Below, piece after piece: positions 6,893-12,426 of a stretch of DNA of 12,426 bases (positions are counted from its first letter, which is position 1; each line of letters begins with the position of its first letter). A program made the translations under genes and the position numbers. This stretch comes from an uncultured Chlamydiae bacterium. GTDB lineage: Bacteria; Chlamydiota; Chlamydiia; Chlamydiales; Rhabdochlamydiaceae. A model generated the notes under the pieces. The model was not told the origin of the DNA. It saw only the letters and a list, made by a program, of their open reading frames with translations, and made no database searches. The stretch spans positions 1 to 12,426 of the forward strand of contig CAMFJP010000026.1 in NCBI GenBank assembly GCA_945957075.1, read 5' to 3'.

Positions 6893-7368
6893 TAGTGCGT
6901 GTAGGGATTGGGCAAGACAGTCACCGTTTTCTTCCTCAGGATTCTTCAAAGCCTTGTGTTATTGCAGGTCTTGTATTCGAAGATGTTCCAGGTTTTGCAG
7001 CAGATTCGGATGGAGATGTGATTTTTCATGCGCTCTGTAATGCCATTACTTCCTTAACAGGAGTTCCTATTCTAGGGGGTATTGCGATGGATTTGTGTTT
7101 AAAAGATGGGATTACAGATAGTAAAGTCTATTTGCAATGTGCTTTAAAAGCTCTTGGCGGGCAGAAAATTGTTCATGTTGCTATTACTCTTGAAGGTAAA
7201 AAACCTCATTTTGAAACACATATTGTGAAGATGCGCTCTAATATCGCATTAGCGCTTGGTATTCATAGCACGCAGATTGGGATTACAGCGACCTCTGGCG
7301 ATGGCCTTACTGATTTTGGTTGTGGGGATGGTGTTCAATGTATCTGTATTGTTACAACGCAAGAATAG
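6889..7368 (+). CDS. ispF: 2-C-methyl-D-erythritol 2,4-cyclodiphosphate synthase (divergent)
   Basis: IspF cyclises CDP-ME 2-phosphate to MEcPP in the non-mevalonate isoprenoid pathway and normally works as a trimer with a metal at each active site. The 159 residues match the family in length and order. RVGIGQDSHRF gives Asp10 and His12, ADSDGDVIFHAL gives His47, and together these form the expected metal-binding triad. PHFETHIVKMRSNIA and GITATSGDGLTDFG are the later conserved blocks. The sequence is divergent. The usual (G/A)HSD histidine is Asp39 here (ADSD), the region after it lacks the common LGDIG..FPD pattern (it reads ILGGIAMDLC), and ATTTEKLG is replaced by ATSGDGLTD. These changes probably mark the chlamydial branch, not loss of function, because the metal ligands and overall frame are kept. 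It overlaps ddl by four bases. Its TAG stop (7366-7368) is formed where the inverted-repeat element begins. Confidence 0.9.
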   Translation: MIVRVGIGQDSHRFLPQDSSKPCVIAGLVFEDVPGFAADSDGDVIFHALCNAITSLTGVPILGGIAMDLCLKDGITDSKVYLQCALKALGGQKIVHVAITLEGKKPHFETHIVKMRSNIALALGIHSTQIGITATSGDGLTDFGCGDGVQCICIVTTQE

Positions 7369-7527
7369 ACCTCTTGCATAACTCGCTTTGCTTGGTAACC
7401 CTTGTGATTTTTGAGCAGATTTAAACCCAAATTTCGAGGTAATATGGAGATATATTGCCCAGAAATTTGGGCTTAAATCTGCCAAAAAGCGCGGCGCTAC
7501 CAAGCAAATGGAGCTATGCAAGAGGTC
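7368..7527. mobile_element. 160-bp palindromic MITE-like element with TA flanks
   Basis: The whole ispF-rodA spacer is one long inverted repeat. The outer arms 7368-7397 and 7498-7527 match at 27 of 30 positions and begin GACCTCTTGCATA. The inner arms 7415-7445 and 7452-7482 match at 27 of 31 positions, including GCAGATTTAA and CCCAAATTTC. A 6-base centre (GGAGAT, 7446-7451) separates the inner arms, and the arms are linked by less similar segments (7398-7414 and 7483-7497). TA lies directly outside both ends (7366-7367 and 7528-7529), the expected target duplication for IS630/Tc1-mariner elements and for some IS5-family elements. There is no coding capacity, so movement would need a transposase supplied elsewhere. 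In RNA it would form a long hairpin inside the operon transcript. There is no T-run after it, so it is not an obvious intrinsic terminator. Confidence 0.88.
7521..7525 (+). promoter_or_regulatory. Shine-Dalgarno for rodA supplied by the inserted element
   Basis: AGAGG lies six bases before the ATG at 7532 and is part of the element's right terminal repeat (it pairs with CCTCT at the left end, 7370-7374). It favours 7532 over the other in-frame starts: ATG 7508 lies inside the repeat, and ATG 7577 has only a badly spaced AAGG three bases upstream. Confidence 0.6.
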
Positions 7528-7531
7528 TAAT

Positions 7532-8683
7532 ATGCTCTCGACAACTAGGCTTTGGGATTATAGGTACCTAAGGTGCATGGATTTTAGGGCGCTCTTTTTG
7601 ACGGTTCTACTTGTCATTATAGGGTTTCTTGTGATTGCCTCAACGACAGTAGAGGCTTTGGATGTCGATGCGGCGACATTTTGGACGCCTTGTGTTCGGC
7701 ACCATCTGCAATGTTGTGTTATAGCTTTTATTTTTTATGTCGTATGTGCTGGAATGGATTATAGGGTTCTTCGCTCATGGCGATGGATTTTATATGCTGC
7801 GATATTGTGTATATTGGTTGGACTCTATTTTGCTCCTTCGATTCAAAACGTGCGTCGTTGGTATCGTATTCCGTTTTTAGGGATGACTATTCAGCCATCG
7901 GAGTACGCAAAATTAATTGTAGTACTAACGCTTAGTGCTTTTTTAGAAAGAAGAGGCCAACTTATGCACAGGACTGGGGCTGTTTTTCAAGCGCTGTGTA
8001 TTGTTTTGATTCCCTTTTTTCTTATTTTAAAACAACCCGATTTAGGGACAGCTCTTGTGCTATATCCTATTACCCTTATTCTTTTTTATTTTGCAGATGT
8101 TAATAAGCGTATAGTGCATTGGATGACAACTTTATGTGTTATGGCTGTCAGTGTTGTGTTATTTATTTTTTTAGGTTGGGTATCTCATGATGCGATGCGT
8201 CCTTATGCTACAAAAATTTTTAAAGAGTATCAGTACGAACGTCTCAATCCCAATACCTATCATCAGCGCAGCGCGCAGATTGCGCTTGCTCTGGGTGGGG
8301 CGACAGGAAGTGGCTGGAGGGAAAGTACGTTTACCGGAGGGAAATGGCTCCCTTACGCGCATACAGATTCTGTTTTTGCAGCTTTTGGTGAGGAGTTTGG
8401 GCTTATAGGAATTTTTTTCATGCTCCTTTTTTTCTTTGCTTTAGTCTATTGTGGCTTTCAGGTAACGGCTGTGGCAAAAGATCGCTTTGGGCGATTGCTA
8501 TCTGCAGGAATTACCGCATATCTTATTGTTCATGTGGTTATTAATATGGGAATGATGTGCGGTCTTTTCCCTATTACAGGAGTCCCCCTTGTGCTTGTAT
8601 CTTATGGGGGGTCGTCGATGCTTGTTACGATGATGGCGCTAGGGCTGCTACAGAGTGTGTATAGCAGAAGGTTTATGTTTTAA
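7532..8683 (+). CDS. rodA: SEDS-family peptidoglycan glycosyltransferase (RodA/FtsW type, probably RodA)
   Basis: SEDS proteins polymerise glycan strands from lipid II in the inner membrane, together with a class B penicillin-binding protein. From ATG 7532 the protein has 383 residues and about ten hydrophobic segments, the first near residues 19-40. Signature blocks are MTIQPSEYAKLIVVL (118-132), KQPDLGTALVL (167-177), LPYAHTDSVFAAFGEEFG (273-290) with Asp279 at the position of the catalytic aspartate, and NMGMMCGLFPITGVPLVLVSYGGSS (338-362). The QPDLGT block and the size favour RodA, while the KWLPYAHTD stretch also resembles FtsW, so the symbol is less certain than the family. The start is supported by the AGAGG at 7521-7525 and by reconstruction of the site before the element inserted, which puts this ATG one base after the ispF stop. 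Ddl and IspF upstream fit a wall-synthesis context. Confidence 0.9.
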   Translation: MLSTTRLWDYRYLRCMDFRALFLTVLLVIIGFLVIASTTVEALDVDAATFWTPCVRHHLQCCVIAFIFYVVCAGMDYRVLRSWRWILYAAILCILVGLYFAPSIQNVRRWYRIPFLGMTIQPSEYAKLIVVLTLSAFLERRGQLMHRTGAVFQALCIVLIPFFLILKQPDLGTALVLYPITLILFYFADVNKRIVHWMTTLCVMAVSVVLFIFLGWVSHDAMRPYATKIFKEYQYERLNPNTYHQRSAQIALALGGATGSGWRESTFTGGKWLPYAHTDSVFAAFGEEFGLIGIFFMLLFFFALVYCGFQVTAVAKDRFGRLLSAGITAYLIVHVVINMGMMCGLFPITGVPLVLVSYGGSSMLVTMMALGLLQSVYSRRFMF

Positions 8684-8698
8684 TTTTTTAGGGGCGGT

Positions 8699-9145
8699 AT
8701 GCTGCAGCATGCATTTATTTTATCTCCCTATCCTTGGCTTGGAGAGGGGAAGATTCGCTTGAATATGGTTGAAGAAGAGCTTGGTTTTGTTACTAGATGG
8801 AAAGTGTCTAATAAAGATGCTGGGGGCATTATCGAGTGCGTTCAGGAAATTCAGGTCAAAGGTCTTGCGGATATTATGCTAAATCAATTTGTTTTATACG
8901 ATTTTTCAGGGAATCATTTTTCTATTGATTTGGAAAATCCCGCTTTAGGTAAAATCACAGGCTCTGGATTAATAGAGGATCATGTTATTGCATGGGAGTT
9001 TCGAATTCAAGAGTTGGGTTTTGAGGGGTTTGAGTTTTACGAAAAAGAGTCTGCTGATTGTTATAGAATGCGTGCTGAATATGCAACAACAGACCAGTAT
9101 CGTACAGTGATTAATGGAAAAGTGTGGAGACCTGCAAAGTTATAA
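8699..9145 (+). CDS. conserved-looking hypothetical protein, 148 aa
   Basis: I do not recognise this protein. It has no signal peptide or membrane segment and only two cysteines. It alternates charged and hydrophobic residues in a way that suggests a mostly beta structure, for example KIRLNMVEEELGFVTRWKV near residues 18-36 and the Gly-rich turn GKITGSGLIEDHVIAWEF near 84-101. The C-terminus is basic (NGKVWRPAKL). A purine-rich AGGGGCGG (8690-8697) sits just before the ATG, and the gene is 15 bases after rodA and 15 before the lipoprotein gene, so it is probably read in the same operon. Codon use looks like its neighbours. A cytoplasmic role linked to envelope synthesis would be guesswork from position alone. 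Confidence 0.8.
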   Translation: MLQHAFILSPYPWLGEGKIRLNMVEEELGFVTRWKVSNKDAGGIIECVQEIQVKGLADIMLNQFVLYDFSGNHFSIDLENPALGKITGSGLIEDHVIAWEFRIQELGFEGFEFYEKESADCYRMRAEYATTDQYRTVINGKVWRPAKL

Positions 9146-9160
9146 TATTGGGATCGTGTC

Positions 9161-9505
9161 ATGAAATGTTTACCTTTTTTATGTTGCTTATGTTTTGTGT
9201 TCAGCAGTTGTTTTACCCGTCCTACCATGATGACAAAGGAACAATTTGAAGAGGTCTGTGTCGGCAACTCCGTAGCAAGCATACGCGGTGAAGCCGGAGA
9301 GCCTTATTCAGTCCGTATTGTCGGGGAGGGGGTGGAAGAGTATGAATATGTCGAGCGTATTTCTCTTGGGTCTCGAGATATTGCGGAAAATCACTACTTC
9401 TTAACGGTTTCAAATGGTCGTGTGATTGGAAAGAGAATGGAGCAAAGAAGACCCCCTTCGTATAGCCAAATTTATCAAACGGAGCCCAATTTTAGTGTGG
9501 ATTAG
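9161..9505 (+). CDS. small lipoprotein, possible BamE/SmpA-like fold
   Basis: The 114-residue product starts with a short lipoprotein signal peptide, MKCLPFLCCLCFVFSSC, with Cys17 as the likely lipidated residue. The box reads FSSC instead of LxGC, a relaxation that chlamydial lipoproteins can show. The mature part begins with an alpha segment (TKEQFEEV), then VGNSVASIRGEAGEPYSVR, a spaced EEYEYVERI and a strand FLTVSNGRVIGKRM. The order 'VG.S...IR...GEP' then aromatic strand then 'L.VSNGRVI' resembles the SmpA/BamE fold, whose members sit in the outer-membrane assembly complex. The resemblance is at pattern level and I am only moderately convinced. The protein is cysteine-rich in its signal region only. 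The PAP2 gene overlaps its 3' end. Confidence 0.82.
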   Translation: MKCLPFLCCLCFVFSSCFTRPTMMTKEQFEEVCVGNSVASIRGEAGEPYSVRIVGEGVEEYEYVERISLGSRDIAENHYFLTVSNGRVIGKRMEQRRPPSYSQIYQTEPNFSVD

Positions 9506-10133
9506 TCCTATTTTTGATAAGAATACCGTTTTTTTAAACCGCTCTGCTGGGTTGACATTTGGGGTTTTGGCGCTTGTTTTTTTAAGTTATTTTTTTATTG
9601 ATCGACCTTTAGCATTATATATGCAGAGCCCCCCCTGGCTTATATCTGTGTATGCCAAAGGGGCAAGTGCTCTTTGCAATCCTAGTGTCCATGTTTTTTT
9701 CTGGCTGTTTGCCTTTTATGCTTTGCGCTTTATGTGCCGTTTGGGGGTAATTGGAAATCGGATGCTTTTTTTTGCCTTAGCTGTTGTTGTTGCCAATGTG
9801 ACTATTGGCCCTATGAAGGTATTTTTTGGCCGCATGCGTCCAGAGCTTTTTTTGCAGCAGCATCTCTATGGCTTTGATTTTTTTTCTTTTCATTATAGTG
9901 ATTTGTCTTTTCCGTCAGGGCATGCAACGACAATTGCCGCATTAGCTGGAGCTATTGCCTGTTTTAAACCACGGTATTCTTGGCATTGTATGGGCGTCGC
10001 TTTTCTTTTGGGATTTAGTCGCGTTATTTTAAATAAACATTATTTGAGCGATGTTTTTATGGGTACCTATATGGGTCTAATTGTGGGGCAGACCGTGTAT
10101 CTTACCATGAAACTCGATGCTAGAAGGTCATAA
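9495..10133 (+). CDS. PAP2-family membrane phosphatase
   Basis: The protein carries the complete three-part PAP2 acid phosphatase signature. From the chosen start (212 residues) these are KVFFGRMRP (Lys108, Arg115, Pro116), the PSGH motif in SFPSGHATT (Ser141, Gly142, His143), and SRVILNKHYLSD (Ser175, Arg176, His182, Asp186). The two histidines would be the nucleophile and the acid/base. Five or six hydrophobic segments surround the motifs, so the enzyme is integral to the inner membrane with the active site at its outer face. The family includes undecaprenyl-pyrophosphate phosphatases, PgpB-type lipid phosphatases and LpxE lipid A phosphatases; sequence alone does not choose between them. 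An open frame extends back to TTG 9426, but this would overlap the lipoprotein by 80 bases. I prefer GTG 9495, with GGAG (9481-9484) 10 bases upstream and an 11-base overlap. The gene contains seven T7-T8 runs. Confidence 0.9.
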   Translation: MWISPIFDKNTVFLNRSAGLTFGVLALVFLSYFFIDRPLALYMQSPPWLISVYAKGASALCNPSVHVFFWLFAFYALRFMCRLGVIGNRMLFFALAVVVANVTIGPMKVFFGRMRPELFLQQHLYGFDFFSFHYSDLSFPSGHATTIAALAGAIACFKPRYSWHCMGVAFLLGFSRVILNKHYLSDVFMGTYMGLIVGQTVYLTMKLDARRS

Positions 10134-10141
10134 GAGTCTAG

Positions 10142-10172
10142 TTGAATATCTATTTTTATGATATGTTATAGC
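10142..10172 (+). promoter_or_regulatory. weak promoter-like sequence upstream of sufB
   Basis: The 77-base gap between pap2 and sufB (10134-10210) is the longest ordinary spacer in the rightward train and is AT-rich. TTGAAT (10142-10147) and TATAGC (10167-10172) are 19 bases apart, a wider spacing than ideal, and TATATT (10191-10196) is another possible -10 with no good -35. I see no clear terminator hairpin and no IscR-like or riboswitch-like structure. A promoter somewhere here is reasonable because the function changes from envelope to Fe-S assembly, but the exact hexamers are uncertain. Confidence 0.3.
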
Positions 10173-10210
10173 CGTCACGATTCGTAATTTTATATTGGGT
10201 AGTATAGAGT

Positions 10211-11653
10211 ATGACGGCAACAAATGATATGTTGCAGGATAGATCCATGTATAAATATGGATTTATTACAGACATAGAAATGGAAAGTATTCCTAAGGGA
10301 ATTTGTGAGGACACGGTTCGGCTTATTTCTGCAAAAAAGCAGGAACCACAATTTCTTCTTGAGTTTCGGTTAAAAGCATTTCGTAAGTGGCGGGAAATGA
10401 AGGAACCTATGTGGCCCAATGTCCGCCTGCCTTCTATTGACTATCAAAATATTTGTTACTATACAGCCCCTAAAAAAAAGCAAACATTAGAAAAAATAGA
10501 AGATGTAGATCCAGAACTTTTGAAAACTTTTGAAAAGCTGGGCATTCCTCTTGAAGAACAGAAAAGGCTGTCTAATGTTGCAGTCGATGTGGTGTTTGAC
10601 TCGGTCTCTTTAGGAACCACTTTTCATAAGGCACTAGAGGATTCTGGGGTTGTATTATGTTCGATCTCTGAAGCTGTACGCCGCTTTCCTGATATTTTAG
10701 AGAAATATTTAGGGAGCGTGGTCCCGATAGGGGATAATTTTTATGCTGCGTTAAATTCTGCGGTGTTTTCCGATGGCTCTTTTGTGTACGTTCCCAAAGG
10801 AGTTAGGTGTCCTGTTGAACTATCGACTTACTTTCGTATTAATGATAGAGAATCTGGCCAGTTCGAGCGCACGTTGATTGTTGCTGAAGAGGGGTCTTAT
10901 GTAAGTTATTTAGAGGGGTGTTCAGCTCCTGCTTACAATACGCAGCAGTTGCATGCAGCTGTTGTGGAGCTTGTCGCGCATGCACGTGCGGAGATTAAGT
11001 ATTCGACAATGCAAAATTGGTATGCTGGAGATCCGCAAACGGGAGAAGGTGGAATTTTAAATTTTGTGACCAAACGGGGCAAATGCCTTGGTTTTAGGTC
11101 TAAAATTTCCTGGGCTCAGGTAGAATCTGGTGCTGCTATCACGTGGAAGTATCCTAGCTGCATTTTGCAAGGGGATGAATCGGAGGGAGAGTTTTACTCT
11201 GTCGCTTTAACAACTGGGAAGATGCAGGCTGATACCGGGACAAAGATGATACATATTGGGAAAAATACAAAGTCTCGCATTGTTTCTAAGGGCATTTCGG
11301 CAGACACATCGCATAATACATATAGAGGACTTGTCCACATAGGCTCTAAAGCGGAGGGAGCGCGCAACTATACACAGTGTGATTCTATGCTTGTTGGGGC
11401 TATGTGTTCTGCAAACACATTTCCTTACATTGAGGTGTGCAATCCCTCATCACAGCTAGAGCATGAGGCGTCGACATCTAAAATGGATGCTGAGCAACTT
11501 TTTTATTTACAGACAAGAGGGATTTCTAGAGAGAAGGCGGTCGAGATGATTGTGCATGGATTTTGTCAAGAAGTTACAAGAGAGCTTCCTTTTGAGTTTG
11601 CGGCAGAGGCACAAAAACTTTTGGCTTTAAAATTAGAAAGTTCGGTGGGGTAG
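10211..11653 (+). CDS. sufB: Fe-S cluster assembly scaffold SufB
   Basis: SufB is the scaffold subunit of the SufBCD complex, which builds Fe-S clusters from sulfur delivered by the SufS cysteine desulfurase. The 480 residues match the family length. The N-terminal KYGFITDIEMESIPKG is the typical SufB opening. The beta-helix core contains VYVPKGVRCPVELSTYFRI (192-210), EEGSYVSYLEGCSAP (226-240) and GSKAEGARNYTQCDSMLVG (378-396). The C-terminal FPYIEVCNPSSQLEHEASTSKM is characteristic. Cys399 in GAMCSANTFP appears to match the conserved scaffold cysteine (Cys405 in E. coli), with the LEHE glutamates nearby. Additional in-frame ATGs occur at codons 7 and 13, but the first fits best with the usual length. 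The upstream Shine-Dalgarno is weak. sufC follows after four bases, as expected for a suf operon. No desulfurase gene is visible before the window ends. Confidence 0.97.
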   Translation: MTATNDMLQDRSMYKYGFITDIEMESIPKGICEDTVRLISAKKQEPQFLLEFRLKAFRKWREMKEPMWPNVRLPSIDYQNICYYTAPKKKQTLEKIEDVDPELLKTFEKLGIPLEEQKRLSNVAVDVVFDSVSLGTTFHKALEDSGVVLCSISEAVRRFPDILEKYLGSVVPIGDNFYAALNSAVFSDGSFVYVPKGVRCPVELSTYFRINDRESGQFERTLIVAEEGSYVSYLEGCSAPAYNTQQLHAAVVELVAHARAEIKYSTMQNWYAGDPQTGEGGILNFVTKRGKCLGFRSKISWAQVESGAAITWKYPSCILQGDESEGEFYSVALTTGKMQADTGTKMIHIGKNTKSRIVSKGISADTSHNTYRGLVHIGSKAEGARNYTQCDSMLVGAMCSANTFPYIEVCNPSSQLEHEASTSKMDAEQLFYLQTRGISREKAVEMIVHGFCQEVTRELPFEFAAEAQKLLALKLESSVG

Positions 11654-11657
11654 AGGC

Positions 11658-12389
11658 ATGTTACATATTGATCGTTTATCAGTTTGCATAGAGGGTAAGC
11701 CAATTTTACAGGATGTGAGTCTGCGCATAGAGCGTGGAGAAACACATGCTTTGATGGGCCCAAATGGAGCTGGCAAATCGACTCTTTCTCGCGTACTTGC
11801 TGGCGATCCGGCATACGAGGTGACATCCGGCGCCTTGTGGTTTAAGGGAGAGAATCTTTTGGAAATGGAGCCTGAAGAGAGAACACGTTTGGGGCTTTTT
11901 ATTAGTTTCCAATATCCAGTAGAGATTCCAGGGGTTACAAATGAGGAGTTTTTAAAAACTGCTTATTTGGCATTGTACCCTGAAAGCAAGGAAAGCACAT
12001 TTTTTGATTTGCTAGAAGAAAAAATGAAGGCACTTGCAATTCCTTCGTCATTTAGAGAGCGTTTTGTGAACACAGGGTTTTCTGGAGGGGAAAAAAAGAA
12101 AAATGAGATGTTGCAGTTAGCACTTCTTGCCCCTGCGTGCGCGATTTTGGATGAAACAGATTCGGGGTTAGATATTGATGCAATGCGTCTTATTGCTTCA
12201 GGGGTTCGGGCTTTTTTACAAGAAAAGTCTCACGACAGAGGGCTCCTTGTTATTACCCATTATCAGAGATTACTAGATCATATTCCTCCAGATCATGTTC
12301 ATGTGATGATGGGAGGGCGTATTATCCGTTCTGGAGGTCCAGAGCTTGCGCTAGAATTGGAGAAGCGAGGTTACGATTGGCTGACATAG
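11658..12389 (+). CDS. sufC: Fe-S assembly ATPase SufC
   Basis: SufC is the soluble ABC-type ATPase that drives the SufBCD scaffold. It is not a transporter subunit and no membrane partner is needed. The 243 residues contain Walker A GPNGAGKST (34-42), a Q-loop in FISFQYPVEIPGV (81-93), the ABC signature FSGGEKKKNEMLQL (141-154), Walker B with the SufC-specific continuation CAILDETDSGLDIDAM (161-176), and the switch histidine in VITHYQRLLDHI (198-209). The phrases FQYPVEIPGV and ETDSGLDIDA separate SufC from ordinary ABC transporter ATPases. It starts four bases after sufB, with TAGAGG immediately before the ATG. Its 3' end overlaps a likely sufD start. Confidence 0.97.
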   Translation: MLHIDRLSVCIEGKPILQDVSLRIERGETHALMGPNGAGKSTLSRVLAGDPAYEVTSGALWFKGENLLEMEPEERTRLGLFISFQYPVEIPGVTNEEFLKTAYLALYPESKESTFFDLLEEKMKALAIPSSFRERFVNTGFSGGEKKKNEMLQLALLAPACAILDETDSGLDIDAMRLIASGVRAFLQEKSHDRGLLVITHYQRLLDHIPPDHVHVMMGGRIIRSGGPELALELEKRGYDWLT

Positions 12390-12426
12390 TAGATGTAAAA
12401 CAGGGCTTTTTTGAATATTTAAGCTC
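12377..12426 (+). CDS. sufD: probable SufD start, cut by the window end (partial)
   Basis: A frame opening with TTG at 12377 reads MADIVDVKQGFFEYLS without a stop to the end of the window, while the other two forward frames stop early. GAGG (12367-12370) lies six bases upstream, a well-placed ribosome site. The overlap with sufC is 13 bases, in keeping with the tight spacing of sufB-sufC. SufD, the second scaffold subunit, normally follows sufC. Sixteen residues hold no diagnostic motif, so the identity is inferred from position. Confidence 0.5.
   Translation, partial: MADIVDVKQGFFEYLS

Noticed and set aside
7368..7527. A CRISPR-like or REP-type repeat at the ispF-rodA junction.
   Set aside because: There is a single palindrome with no spaced direct repeats, and the TA-flanked ends and reconstructable empty site fit a MITE better.
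7508..7531. The longest possible N-terminus of the SEDS protein, starting at ATG 7508.
   Set aside because: These codons lie in the right arm of the inserted element and would not have existed before the insertion. The ATG at 7532 has a better ribosome site and fits the reconstructed junction.
9426..9494. A longer PAP2 protein starting at TTG 9426.
   Set aside because: It would overlap the lipoprotein gene by 80 bases in another frame, and the added residues are polar and not needed for the fold. GTG 9495 has a well-spaced GGAG.
10134..10210. Search for a terminator or riboswitch between pap2 and sufB.
   Set aside because: No stem followed by a T-run and no conserved leader structure could be found. 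Only weak promoter-like hexamers are present.

Overview
The window looks like a contig end from a chlamydia-like bacterium (phylum Chlamydiota), more likely an environmental or 'Chlamydia-related' lineage than Chlamydia itself. The main evidence is the run sohB - polA - coaE - rho, which I recall as a chlamydial neighbourhood (CT494-CT491 in C. trachomatis). An unusual IspF, a SEDS protein and a sufBC pair also fit. I could run no similarity searches, so the assignment rests on remembered gene order and motifs.

Layout. Bases 1-55 are not genomic: they carry an Illumina Nextera i5 adapter ending in the 19-bp Tn5 mosaic end. Real sequence starts near 56 with the N-terminus of a leftward FAD/NAD-binding oxidoreductase, preceded by a leftward tRNA-Asn(GTT). 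A short divergent promoter region (214-321) separates these from a long rightward gene train. The train holds an S49 membrane peptidase (sohB/sppA-like), DNA polymerase I, dephospho-CoA kinase, Rho factor, a stand-alone D-Ala-D-Ala ligase and IspF. After a 160-bp inverted-repeat element come a RodA/FtsW-type SEDS glycosyltransferase, a hypothetical protein, a small lipoprotein with a possible BamE/SmpA-like fold and a PAP2 phosphatase. Most junctions overlap or are only a few bases apart, so the train from sohB to pap2 is probably one or a few long transcripts. A 77-bp gap then precedes sufB-sufC and what appears to be the start of sufD, an Fe-S cluster assembly operon cut by the window end.

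How the genes fit together. The first block covers DNA replication and repair (PolA), CoA synthesis (CoaE) and transcription termination (Rho). The middle block leans towards the cell envelope: Ddl makes the D-Ala-D-Ala precursor, IspF feeds isoprenoid (and so undecaprenyl carrier) synthesis, RodA polymerises glycan, and the PAP2 enzyme could recycle a lipid phosphate. The lipoprotein is probably also at the envelope.

The most striking structure is the 160-bp palindromic MITE-like element (7368-7527) between ispF and rodA. It is flanked by TA dinucleotides. Removing it with one TA restores a compact junction in which the ispF stop codon (TAA) lies one base before the rodA ATG. The insertion therefore changed the ispF stop from TAA to TAG, and the element's right end now supplies a Shine-Dalgarno-like AGAGG for rodA. 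I found no clearly new multi-gene system; most of the window is conserved housekeeping sequence.
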